From contig CAUWAG010000003.1 in assembly GCA_963556695.1 (NCBI GenBank), positions 3,038,001 through 3,102,000 of the forward strand: a DNA stretch of 64,000 nt, in the 5' to 3' direction. Each line of letters begins with the position of its first letter. Position 1 is the stretch's first letter. This document shows positions 1 through 10,140 of this stretch, piece by piece. The position numbers were made by a program, and so were the translations under genes. The notes beneath the pieces are model-generated. The model saw only the letters and a program-made list of their open reading frames with translations. It made no database searches and had not been told where the DNA came from. This DNA is from Anthostomella pinea (Eukaryota; Ascomycota; Sordariomycetes; Xylariales; Xylariaceae).

Positions 1-1290
1 CGGAAGATAGACTACCAGAGGGTCTTGAACGAGGATCCAGACACGTATCGCGCGTGGTTTCGCCAAGTTGCAGCGGCAGTCGCGAAACATGGTATCTAAG
101 ACGCGGATATTTACATCTTCGACGAGACTGGGTTTATGATGGGCATTATTGGGTCCGGCATGGTCGTTACAAGCGCCGAAAGACGTGGCAGGCCTAGACA
201 AGCTTAGCAAGGCAACAGGGAATGGTCTACAGCAATCTCTGCTGTTAATGCTGATGGTTGGGTGGTCCCGCCGTTCATCATTCTACAGGGCAAAACCCAC
301 CTCGCGTCATGGTATCGCGACACGACATTACCACGCGATTGGAAGGTGGCCGTGTCCGATAATGGGTGGACTACGAACGAGATTGGGTTGGAATGGATTC
401 GGCATTTCGACAAGTATACCAGACCGCGTATGACTGCCGGTAAACGCCTCCTCATCCTAGATGGTCACGAAAGCCACCATTCCCAGATCTTTGAGAGATA
501 TTGCCAGAACAACAGCATTATTACCCTTTGTATGCCTGCCCACTCGTCACACAGGCTCCAGCCTTTAGATGTCAGTTGTTTTAGCCCGCTCAAACGAGCG
601 TACGGTCGCATGATTGAGGATCTCATGCGGCGTCATATAACCCATATTTCGAAAGAGGACTTCCTTGCAGCGTTTTGTGAAGCACACAACGCTGCTATGA
701 CGCCAGGGAACATTCGAGCAGGTTTCAGTGCCACTGGGCTTGTTCCTTTTGACCCAGAAAGTGTCATTTCGAAACTGGATGCTGTCGCTGTCGTACGAAC
801 ACCGTTGCCAGACCCCAATCTGCCACCCACTACTTGGACTTCAAAGACGCCTACCACCATCAACGAAGCGGTCAACCAATCGGTTCATATCCGAAATCGA
901 GTCAGAAACCACCAGGGAAGCTCACTTACATCAATAATTGATGCGTTGAGCTCGTTTTCAAAGGCTACATACGGTCTTATGCACAAGGTCGCTTTGGTTG
1001 ATTCCCGGGTCCGCGAGCTAGAGGAGGCCAATCACCTATTAAGTAAACGCCGGAGGACAAAAAACAAACGTCTAGTGAAAGGAGGAATACTTTCCGTTGA
1101 AGATGCAGTAGGTCTCCAGGCTGTAAAGGATGGTGGTGAGCTGGCAAGACAGGAAATGGGTGAAGGTAGTCGTCATCCAAGGAGGGCGGCAGCGCGTGGG
1201 CGACAGTGTGGCATTTGCGGCAATACTGGCCATAATGCGCGAACTTGTACAATAGAGATAGAAACCTCTGAGGAAAAGGAATCCGATTGA
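1..1290 (+). pseudogene. Fot1/pogo DDE transposase, 5'-truncated by window edge, inactivated
   Basis: The C-terminal two thirds of a DD35D transposase, which would cut and rejoin element ends in the nucleus. Visible motifs are FDETGF (first Asp, near 120), ILDGHESH (second Asp) and, exactly 35 residues later, LQPLDVS (third Asp). A CCHC zinc knuckle (C-x2-C-x4-H-x4-C) lies near the C-terminus. In-frame stops occur at 97-99 (TAA, where copy 2 has CAA) and 205-207 (TAG, shared with copy 2). Both fit C-to-T changes at CpA, the RIP signature. From 262 to 1287 the protein differs from copy 2 at only 4 of 342 residues by eye, all near the zinc knuckle and C-terminus. The ORF downstream of 262 is open but lacks the DNA-binding domain and the first Asp. 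Confidence 0.88.
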
Positions 1291-1396
1291 TTGAATTGAA
1301 CTGAATGCGTTGTGGTGAAGTTATTTGACATGGCAGTTGGAGAGTTCATGACAAGTGCCAACTCGCTTGTAATGTCAACTCGCTTGTCAGCTACGT
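1..1396 (+). mobile_element. Fot1/pogo-type DNA transposon, right part (copy 1)
   Basis: The window opens inside a pogo-superfamily element whose right end is at about 1396, followed by TA (1397-1398), the usual target dinucleotide of this group. The coding part is nearly identical to the fuller copy at 17224-19083. The right terminal inverted repeat (about 1345-1396) has the same design as copy 2, two tandem copies of an ACAAGCGAG-type motif, but a clearly different sequence (GTTGG/GTTGA cores instead of CGGC). The left end lies outside the window. Confidence 0.9.
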
Positions 1397-2190
1397 TAAT
1401 TAGTATTTTTACCAAAAAATCCTGAGTTTTCCGCTTTTATTAACGTATTATTGAATATAAACCTTTTTATAATAAACCTTAAATTATTAGAAGTTATTAT
1501 ACTAATAATACATTTTATATATAAAGCTTAGAAAGTATACTATTATAAAATAAATATAATAAAAACAACCTTTTCTTTACCTATATATATAACGGCTACT
1601 TTATTCGCTTTCTATAATATATGAAAAAAATTTTATTTACTAAAAATACTCGAAAGCAGGTGGGCGAGTCGACGACGAGACAGAGACAACGGCCGTCCAT
1701 GTGACATTTCCCTCTTTTGAGTCTTGCGGCCTTGCCAACCCCGGTGATTGTCATTCATTATTCCCCTTCTGCCTCTGTTGGATCGCTTGTGCCTTCCCAT
1801 CATCCTTGAAACCTTGGAGGTCAAACCAACCAACCGGGCCGCCGAGGATTAAATCTTTCGTGCAGGGGGTCCCGGCCGCGGCGAGCGCGGCTCGATACCC
1901 TTTACGTTGCATCCAATGTCGGTTTGATGCAGGAGAGCGGCGATATCATGCGGGTTGGTTCAACTTGGGGCATATCCCCCGTCCGTGCGCTGTTTTCTAA
2001 GCTATAGCATTTACCTATACAGTGCATCTCTCAGACCCTCACGTTAGTCGCTGTCGAAAAGTTGAAATATTGCCGCTCATAATACCTTCGCGGGCGGTCC
2101 TGTACTTTTTTCTCCTCTTTTCACTTGAGACCTGCAAACCAGCCTCCCCACCCTCTTGGACCTCCCGAGTCCTGCTGCTGGCTGACTGAT
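1397..2190. other. AT-rich flank then intergenic, no gene seen
   Basis: Bases 1397-1660 are strongly AT-rich with many TA steps, consistent with RIP next to the transposon. Bases 1661-2190 return to balanced composition. I see no coding pattern with fungal codon structure and no repeat. Confidence 0.6.
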
Positions 2191-3266
2191 ATGGATATCC
2201 TCATCTGTGCGTGCCTCTCGCTTGTCGAGTGGCTGGCCTTCGGAACGAACCTGCGTGATTTCGACCGGTCCAACTACAGTTCTAGCGGCGGATACAAGAT
2301 TGTTCTGACATTATTCCTGCTGCAAGATGCAGCCGTTAAATTCTATCGCACCTTTCTCTTCCATCGATACTTCTCTCCATTCCGACACCTCCCCGATCCA
2401 ACTGTGAGCGCCAATGTCCACCGGACTGATACCCCGGCCTCCTGATAGCCTTGCTGACCTCAATACGCCCAGGATAACCACTTCTTCTTCGGACAGGCTA
2501 TCAATCTGATTAAGGCCAAATCTCCGCCAGAACTTGATGAAGGAATTTCCCGATGCCCCCGTCATCAGATATTTGACCTTTGCAAACACCGAAGTGCTGG
2601 TCCGTGAACGACTCCCTCCCATCCCTGCTTCTCCTCCCCGCAGGCCCCGTCTGATATATCAGCAGGCAGAGGGCTGGCGCAGTGCATCACTGATAGGGAG
2701 CAACAGGTTTGCAATACGCTCGGCTCGTTCAAGGATGTGCTGCAGACCCACTGCTACTCATTCAAGAAGCCGGACAGATGGCGTCGCATGATCGGGGAGG
2801 TCACGGGCAGCGGCGTCCTGTCACTCGAAGGCAGCGAGCACAGCCTTCACCGGAGGATGCTGGCCGGTGCCTTCTCCTCCTTTAACGTCCGGAAGCTCGA
2901 GCCCGTCTTCCTGGCCAAGACCAGGGAGCTATGCGCCGTGCTCGAGCAGGCCACGAAGAACGGGGGCTCTGCGCAAATCGACTGCACCGAGGTATTCAAC
3001 AAGGCCTCCTTGGACATCATCGGCACCACGATCCTGGGTGTCGAGCTTGCCAACTTGACTTCGGTCGGCATTGACCACGGCCGGAAGCAGGGGGGGCGAG
3101 CCACGGCAGAAGGCGAGTACACGTTCCATGACGCGTACGAAATAATATGGGCCCAAAGCCAGGTCGGAAAGGTCTTTGTTCTTTGCCAACGCTTTCGTGC
3201 CTACGCGGTGGCTGCCCCGGAAAGAGAACCGGAACTTTGCCTTCGCCACCACTTGGCTGCGGGTGT
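2191..3266 (+). pseudogene. Cytochrome P450, N-terminal half only, frameshifted
   Basis: The N-terminal half of a fungal E-class P450 monooxygenase (heme-thiolate enzyme, normally ER-anchored and about 500 residues). Exon 1 (2191-2403) starts MDILICACLS, carries a hydrophobic anchor and ends FSPFRHLPDPT, the usual proline-rich hinge. A good intron (2404-2472: GTGAGC, GCTGAC branch, CAG) leads to DNHFFFGQAINLIK. A one-base shift near 2533 moves to MKEFPDAPVIRYLTFANTEVL. A probable second intron (2600-2706) leads to NTLGSFKDVLQTHCYSF and the helix-C region WRRMIGEVTGSGVLSLEG. After AQSQVGK (about 3165) another one-base shift is needed to continue FFANAFVPTRWLP. Homology then fades. The I-helix, ExxR and heme-binding Cys regions are absent, so no active enzyme can be made. 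It could belong to the terpene locus at 25-30 kb, but that is inference. Confidence 0.78.
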
Positions 3267-4096
3267 TACGGTATTACATAATACCTCCACATATTTATGT
3301 ACATATATACCCCTAGCTTCCCCGTTCTCTACCCACTGTACCATCTATCCACTGTTTGACAGCTGAGGCGAATGCCGGTATTGCCCGCCGACCAGGAGAA
3401 AAAAAGTTGGCGCCTATGGCGCGACGTGGTAGCGAATAACGTCACGGCCACGAGATACGTTGAGAAGGCTCAACAGAAAGGTGGCAACTTACGACGGAGA
3501 CACAAGTTCGATATACCAGATGTTGTTGCGGCATAGCAATCAAGACACCAGTTCATCCGAACCCCCAATTGTAATGCTACACTCATATGTGTAGTGCCTA
3601 ATCACAAATCACAAATCACAAATCACAAATCACAAATCACAAGGGACCGCACGTCAGCAACAGAGTACAGCAGAGCGACCACCATCCTATCCAAACCACT
3701 GCACCGTGCTGCCTTCCGTGCCCGTTAGCAAAGGGCTTGAGAGGTCTCTGTACGTAGACCCATATGCGCATATCAAGAGCCAAAATCTCACGCTGGAAAC
3801 GTCAACAGTCAACACCACGATGCATCAGCGCGGTCAAGAAGAAGTAGTGCTTGAATAACTATCTCTCCACCGGGAATTATAGCACGCCTCTGAGCTGCAG
3901 CGGCGGCCAGATTGGCTCTGTGGTACATGTTTCATGTGTCAGATGTTCCTACTACCAAAATATCATGCAGCATCTACAGAGAACCAAAATTCACCCCCTA
4001 TCCGTCTTGTCCAGTGTGACCATGATATTGCTGTCAAGGGAAGACCATCTACCAGACCAGAAGACAGGTAGTTATGGAGCAGAGGGCTTCCATGTT
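3267..4096. other. Intergenic, no gene seen
   Basis: No continuation of the P450 heme domain and no other coding pattern. The only structure is the 7-bp tandem repeat at 3600-3641. Confidence 0.55.
3600..3641. repeat. 7-bp microsatellite (AATCACA)6
   Basis: Six uninterrupted copies of AATCACA. Non-coding, between the P450 remnant and the CVNH-like gene. Confidence 0.95.
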
Positions 4097-4836
4097 CTAG
4101 GGGCACGTCTCAGTGCCCCGTGACTTGGAGTCGAAACACTGGAGGTAGCCGTCGTTGTTGGAGATGAGGTCGTCTAGTTTTATGGATCAACATGTCAGTC
4201 GTTCGGCCCCTCCACTCAGGGCAGCAGGGGCTGGCCGGGCAAGGATCGCTCACCCGTAATGACATAGTGCGTCGCGGCATGTCCGTCGTTCATGCCGCAA
4301 GTGCAGGAGAACTCCTCGTTGTTGATTCCCCCGATCTTGCAGTCGGCGCAATGGACTAAGCCCCTGCCGTCTCGGCTAGCGACGATTTCTCCGACGCCGC
4401 CGTCGCCGTTGATGTCGTACTTGTAGCACCTGGTGATGGGTTACCTGATTAGCATATACATGACTGAACAGCAGTTGCTCCACACGGCGAAACCGGTGAA
4501 CGTGGAAAAGATGAGGATGGGCAGTGATGTCACAAGATGTACGCACAACTCCGGGTCCAGTCTCGTGCAGCGCCGCTTATGGTTCTTCGTCTCGCAGTCC
4601 GCCTGCATCAGCCATTTGTTGTTTTCATGGAAGAGTTCTGCGAAGTTGCAGCTGTGGGTGTAGTGACCATATCCATTGGCAGCAGTGGTATTGAGGGTCT
4701 GATCACCGGTGGGGGTGGCCTCAGCCTCGGCTGACGATGTGGTGTTGACTCCATCGATGGGGGTGGACTGGGATGACGATGCAGCCAGGGCCGCGAGCGG
4801 GCCAGCAGCGAGGAGGAGAAGTGCGTGGAAGAGCAT
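4097..4836 (-). CDS. Secreted CVNH-like (cyanovirin-N homologue) protein
   Basis: Predicted 180-residue secreted protein from three exons: 4836-4547, 4429-4254 and 4173-4097. Splice sites are GTGCGT...CAG and GTGAGC...TAG, and all joins keep frame. The start at 4836 gives a clear signal peptide (MLFHALLLLAAGPLAALA), followed by a Ser/Thr-rich linker and a cysteine-rich domain. The domain has two CVNH-like halves: NKWLMQADC...TRLDPELC...INGDGG, then EEFSCTCGMNDG...DDLISNNDGYLQC, matching the family's C-x-C, L-D-x-x-(I)-x-N-x-D-G-x-L pattern. Characterised CVNH proteins bind oligosaccharides; fungal secreted forms are often discussed as lectins or effectors, but nothing here proves sugar binding. 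An upstream start at 4905 would hide the signal peptide, so I prefer 4836. Confidence 0.65.
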
Positions 4837-5549
4837 CGTGGCGCTGGTGTGGTTCGTGACTTGGGGGGTTGGCGTGAGGCAGTTCGGGAGTGGCCGGCGC
4901 AACAAGATACCTGAGGATCTGACAACCTGGTGTACCTAGCGAATGGGGTCGAGGATTGGGAGATGTGTTGGCTAAGATGGGGAAGTTCACTCAGCCATGA
5001 GCGAGACTTTTATATGAATTCTTGGAACCGTGTGTCACTGAACGCTCGGAACCGATGGTTGCTGTCAGTGACATGGTAACCGATAAGGCGGTCTAAGTGG
5101 TAATCACAGGGGCGATCTTATCTAATTTGCCAGCCAAACTCTGTCAGCGTGTTGTTTGCTACCAGAGCGACGCAAATACAGGTATGGCTTCATACGCCAA
5201 TGGTTGATAGGAGCTCAACTCTGGCGCTGACCACGAGTTCGCACTGTTCTGGCAGGGGTCAAACAATTGTAGTCATCGAAACTCATGTATTACCATGACA
5301 GGGTCGTCTTCAAGGGTTTCTGGTGACCGCACACTGTTTAATTGTCTCGGGGGAGATAACCATTCCATTGAGGAACCGGACGTGACTCCCACACTGGAAA
5401 ATCAGGACTGTCAGGTAGGCCGGAAGAAGAGATCAAAATCGCAGCCGTCCGCCTGTACTTCAACCCGTTTGCTCTTCTCAGAATCATGGTTTTCCATCGG
5501 TTCCATCCTAGCTCAGTCCGTGATCGTGAACCGTCATCTACTGGCCACC
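4837..5549. other. Divergent intergenic region between CVNH-like and ankyrin genes
   Basis: Shared upstream region of two diverging genes. It contains a TATA-like box for the minus-strand gene at 5008-5015. The reading frame of the ankyrin gene stays open upstream to about 5295, but that part shows no domain. Confidence 0.5.
5008..5015 (-). promoter_or_regulatory. TATA box candidate for CVNH-like gene
   Basis: TATAAAAG on the minus strand, about 175 bp upstream of the ATG at 4836, a usual distance for a fungal gene with a moderate 5' leader. Confidence 0.4.
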
Positions 5550-7691
5550 ATGGAGTCCCTCCCTACCGAATCAATCGAGCTTGTTGCGATGCAATGCGTC
5601 CTGCGCCAGGCAGAGCTGCCCCAGCTTGCTATGTCTTGGTGCGATGATCTCGCGGCACTTGCGCGGAGAAGTCGGCGATTACACGCCATCACGACCCCAG
5701 TCCTCTATCGAGCCATCAGAGACTTATGCGGTTCGAACGTCGTCCTGTGGGCAGTAAGAGCTGGCCAGACGGCAACGTTGGAACTGGCCTATAAGTTCGG
5801 ATTGGATCTGGTCAATCCCAAACAGCTCTATCTACCCCTACCGTACAACAGTTTTCGCAGCCCCTCGCCAATCCTGTTGGCCATAGAAATCGGTCAGGAG
5901 AACGTCACGGTTTGGCTTCTCGATCACGGCATTGGTGTTGATGCGTTGGCGGAGCATCACATCTCATTTTGGAGTGTCCTACACGGTCCTCGGTCGTTGC
6001 TAGCCCACGCCTTGCTTCATGGGCAGGAAGCAATAGCCTTACTGTTAATAGCGCGTGGTGCAGATCTCAAGCTACGCCTACCGAGAAACGTGCTTGGTCA
6101 CTTAAGCCGCTCACATGCGCTGCACGAAGCAGCAGCGTCTGGTTGCTACTCCGTTGTCGCTCACCTGGTCAATGTGCTGCAACTCGATGTCAATCTCAGC
6201 GACAGCGCAGGACGAACCCCTCTGCATCTTGCGGCGGAAGCTATGCCCAGTAATACTGCGATCATCGCGCAACTTCTCACGATGGGGGCAAATATCGATG
6301 CCCCAGCGTTTAGCGGTCAGACTCCTCTTCTCTCAGCACTTTCTGAGGACCAATACACCAACGCTCTACACCTCATCCGCGCTGGTGCCTGTGTCGCGCC
6401 CGCGTCCCAGCCTGCCTTAGCTCTCACCCTTCATGTCTGCCTGAGATCTTATTTCCGCCGTGGCGACTGTGACAGAGAAACGCGGGACAAGGTGTTAATT
6501 GAACTCATCAAGCGAGGCGCGTCTCCCAACGCAAGTAGCTACGGTGACAATACTCCCCTAGGAATGGCCTACCGTCATGAAAATGTACATCTCGTCGAGA
6601 TATTGCTGGAGGCGGGTGCGGATCTTAACCTAGTTGACGACGCCGGTCTTTCAATCATAAACCTGGACCTAGTCTATCAAAAAAGACTACCGGTTTCCAT
6701 TTCGGGCAATGATGACAAGTTCGGCATGGCCAGGGTCCTCGTAAAGTACGGGCAACGCCTGGATGACAAAGGTCACTCTGTCTTGTCCCTCCTCCAGACC
6801 ACGATCTCGCGTTGTGAACACCGGAATCAAGAAATACTACTGCTCAGGTCACTCATGGAGCTGGCGACGGACCAAAACCTGGACAATGGACACCTCATAG
6901 AAGCTATCGAGGGCACTATGACCTTCCACACATCACATGCCTGCCGCGTACCTATTGACTACCTCAAGAAGACCAGCCGCCGCGATCACCGATTCCCACA
7001 CTTGCCTATCTGGCTCACGCCGCATTCGTTCGCAGGGTTTCCGGGAGCCCGGAGACCATCGGAAGCAAAGGGTCAAGCATCTGCTCTAGCAGACTTCGCC
7101 TTTCTACTTGATTCCGTAGCGCCACCGGACACGTTCCTGACGTGGTACAACACCGCCCTCGGGAGCCTCAGACCGCATCTGGCGCGCCTGGTGCTGGACC
7201 GCGTTGATTTCGCCAACGGCGCCCGCAGGCGGGAGCAACCCCTGTGGCTTACCGCGACGCTCCAGTTCGGCGGAGCCGACGACTTCCTGCAACTAATCAC
7301 GCGACCGGACCTGGCGAAGTGTGTGTATCGCTCGAGGGATGCGCTCTTGGCGCTAGCCGTCCGCTACAGAAAACGCAGGATCGCGGCGCCGTTGATGGCC
7401 TGCGGTGCTAGTCCCCTGCTTGTAAACCGAGAACAGCAGTGCGGCTTCGACCATCCGCGGTCGGCTTTCCACGAGGCGCTCCGGGCTGGCGACCTGGCGA
7501 TTCTGGGGGACATCTTGGATACGCTGTCGCCGACTGTGCTGCTGGCGCTGCGTGCGTATGCGTACATCCCACGTGTGCTAGCAAATGCGCAGGCGGCGAA
7601 GGACTTGATTGAAGAGAGGGAGTTCCACTTGATTTTGCAAGCGGATCAACGAAACCCCAGTTCCAAGGGCAAGCGAGTATGGCTTGACTAA
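5550..7691 (+). CDS. F-box-like/ankyrin repeat protein
   Basis: Intronless 713-residue protein. I chose the ATG at 5550 because its context GCCACCATGG is an excellent initiation site and the protein then opens with an F-box-like segment (LPTESIELVA ... LAALARRSRRLHAITTPVLY). The frame is open upstream to 5295, so a longer form cannot be excluded. About six ankyrin-type repeats follow, for example SPILLAIEIGQENVTVWLLD, GRTPLHLAAEAM, GQTPLLSALSEDQ and NTPLGMAYRHENVHLVEILL with GADLNLVDDAG. The last ~250 residues show only degenerate repeat character. F-box/ankyrin proteins of ascomycetes are large, variable, mostly uncharacterised families. A role as an SCF substrate receptor is possible only if the F-box binds Skp1. 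Coding looks intact. Confidence 0.85.
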   Translation: MESLPTESIELVAMQCVLRQAELPQLAMSWCDDLAALARRSRRLHAITTPVLYRAIRDLCGSNVVLWAVRAGQTATLELAYKFGLDLVNPKQLYLPLPYNSFRSPSPILLAIEIGQENVTVWLLDHGIGVDALAEHHISFWSVLHGPRSLLAHALLHGQEAIALLLIARGADLKLRLPRNVLGHLSRSHALHEAAASGCYSVVAHLVNVLQLDVNLSDSAGRTPLHLAAEAMPSNTAIIAQLLTMGANIDAPAFSGQTPLLSALSEDQYTNALHLIRAGACVAPASQPALALTLHVCLRSYFRRGDCDRETRDKVLIELIKRGASPNASSYGDNTPLGMAYRHENVHLVEILLEAGADLNLVDDAGLSIINLDLVYQKRLPVSISGNDDKFGMARVLVKYGQRLDDKGHSVLSLLQTTISRCEHRNQEILLLRSLMELATDQNLDNGHLIEAIEGTMTFHTSHACRVPIDYLKKTSRRDHRFPHLPIWLTPHSFAGFPGARRPSEAKGQASALADFAFLLDSVAPPDTFLTWYNTALGSLRPHLARLVLDRVDFANGARRREQPLWLTATLQFGGADDFLQLITRPDLAKCVYRSRDALLALAVRYRKRRIAAPLMACGASPLLVNREQQCGFDHPRSAFHEALRAGDLAILGDILDTLSPTVLLALRAYAYIPRVLANAQAAKDLIEEREFHLILQADQRNPSSKGKRVWLD

Positions 7692-8430
7692 GCATCTCTG
7701 TGTCTGCTTGGGTTCTGTACCATTTGCATAGCGCTGGACGGCCACCCTTGTCTTTCACCCTAACGAGGAGGAGCCCGAGCAAGGATATCGCCCTTGCCGT
7801 CAGCGAAACTCTTCGTATCAGCCAGTGACTCAAGACCAAACCTGGCTTCTCCGTTAGTACAGCCCGTGACATCGTCTCTAGACACTCTAGGGTCACGATA
7901 CTCGGGGTTTTGCACGCAGCACGCGCCCTCGCATCACTGACCTCACATTGTCTGTTGGATGACAACCGGGTCACCTTCTAACTTCGACATCCCTAGCCGA
8001 GTCCGCCGATCTTAACGAGTCCCTTCAAGCGCTCGGTGATACCAGAAGGGGCATGCTGAAGTTCATGCCCATTTTCACATACGTTAGGGAGCCCGGGCAG
8101 GTTGCTGTTCAGGTATGGTAAGGCAGAAACTACAGCCGGCTGCAGTGATTCGTGATATCACATAGCTGCCCTGGCAGAAATCATCGCGCCTATGGCCCTC
8201 ATATGTGCAATCCGCCCATGTCACTGCTTGACCATGCGCTAAATGCAGTGGTATGTCATAATCGAATCTGCTTGAACCTGTTGCCATTTCTTCCGGGCCC
8301 AAATGCAGATGATGTGGTTCCCGACCACCTTTATATATGTATAGCACTATGACGGATGTGTAACGCCGCGCTCTATGCCGCCTGCTTTGCTCAAGAAGGA
8401 AAAATTCCCAAAACCATCCCAAGAGTTCTA
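7692..8430. other. Intergenic, convergent 3' region
   Basis: Lies between the convergent ankyrin and MFS genes. I see no conserved coding pattern, repeat or RNA gene. Confidence 0.5.
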
Positions 8431-10140
8431 CTAGTCTTGGTGGTTCTCGTCCTCATGTGCCGGCGACAGACCTTGCCCTGTGCCCGGCAATCTGACGAAC
8501 AGCAGAAGGGAGCCCGCGGTAGCTACAAGAACCGCTAAGCCGTAGTAAGGGAGTCCAATCCAGCCGCCGCCGAGTTTCAGCCCCAGCGCGAAAAGACCGG
8601 CAAGCATGGGTTGGGCGTAGACAACACCCAGCACGTCGACCATGCCGACGAGACTGAAGAGCCGGGATCGATGCTCCGGGTCCACGTACAGGCTCATGAC
8701 GCTCCTCGCCAGACTGTTGAAACCTGACCCGAGGGCCATGAGCATGAGCCCGAAGATGAAGCTGGCCAGGGTTGGCGAAAGTCCGAGGACCATAACACCG
8801 ATGGTGAGGATGGCGAACGACCAGCGGGAGATGCTGAGATCCCGGTGGTGTTCACCGGGCGCTCGTAAAGTGGCAGGTGTGGTCTCCTTCAAGAGGAACC
8901 TTGACCACCACGGTAGGATGATGAGCGCTTGTACGACCTGGGCAACACCAAATGCGGCCTGGACGTAGCCGGTCTCGTAGAGTCTAAGACTGTATCGCTT
9001 CGAGATGAACTGTACCATGAACTGGAGGGTCGAGTAGGCAACGGGCCCGGTGACCAGCGCTGTTAGCAGGAGAAGCACCAATGAAGGTGACTTGAGCATT
9101 GACAAGGACTCTCGATACCGGGACATTCGTGACTTGAGGTTGGCGGGCTCCGTTGCCTCGTCATTCCCATGCAGCCGCTTGTGTGGCAGCGTTTCCGGCA
9201 AGAAGAGGAACGAGACGGCGCTGACGACTTGAAGAGCCACGGCAACCCATAGAGGTGGCCATGGGCCTGTCTTTATCATCATGGCGGAAGCGAGTGCAGG
9301 TGATAGCAGATTTCCACCGAGGCTACAGACATGAGTGCGCATGAATGCGATCGCTCTGTGAATTATCAGTCACTCCAATCAAAAAGATGTACACGACGGG
9401 AATCTAGACTGACCTTTCCTCTTCGTTAGTCGCATCGGAGATCATACTCAGTATTACGCCAATGAGGACAGCATTGCCGCCTCCGAGCAGTGAACCTGCC
9501 GACGCCAGCCAGACGGCCTCAAGTTGAAGAGCGTTGTGGAAATACACGACGGCCATGGTCCATAGCAGACCCATCACTAAGCCAGCGATGGCGAGGGCAG
9601 AGACAGGCTTTCGTCCAAATCTAAGCATCATGTTAGCTGTGACGTGAACAGGCGCCGGTGAGCTCACAGCGCACCACGATGTACCTACCTGTCCGCCACA
9701 AGTCCCCATGGGAAAGCGGCAAGGAAGCCGACAATGGCATCGATTGCGCCCCCAATGGCAATAATGAAGGCCAGCTTGCTCTGAATCGTATTTTCCTTGC
9801 AGAGATTCTCGTCGATGGGCTGCATGCTTTCGACGTCGTAGTACTGGTGGCAGAGGACATCCTCCACCAGACGCGTGTACGGGATGGCAACGAAGCCACC
9901 CGCCGAAGTAGCGATGAAGATGATGAGGCATAGCAGATTCACGATGGTGTTACTCCTGTGCGCCTTGGGTAACTTGGCGATGCTGGCGATTGAGGCGACC
10001 GACAGGCCTGTGCGATGGGCTGGCCGTCGAGGGTGGTCCTGCAGTAAGGGAGAGGCCTCGGTATGCTCAAAGCCACTATCCAGTGCTGAGCTACTGTGGC
10101 GCTGCTCCTGCGCGTGCTCCTGTGCCTGATCGGTGGCCAT
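8431..10140 (-). CDS. MFS transporter
   Basis: Three exons: 10140-9689, 9620-9414 and 9355-8431, with introns GTAGGT...TTAG and GTCAGT...ACAG; joined length is exactly 528 codons (527 residues). The N-terminus is a polar cytosolic tail with TEASPLLQDH, followed by about 12 hydrophobic segments. The loop 2-3 motif reads WGLVADRFGRKP and spans the first intron, the classic MFS G-x-x-x-D-R-x-G-R motif. The long central loop lies around LHGNDEATEPANLKSRMS. The type is a fungal drug/solute efflux-like permease of the plasma membrane; the substrate is unknown. The frame is open upstream to 10440, but that extension looks non-coding, so I start at MATDQ. It could export a product of the biosynthetic locus 15 kb away, but nothing links them directly. 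Confidence 0.85.

Noticed and set aside
5295..5549. Longer N-terminus for the ankyrin protein
   Set aside because: No domain in the extension, and the ATG at 5550 has a near-ideal context directly before the F-box-like segment.
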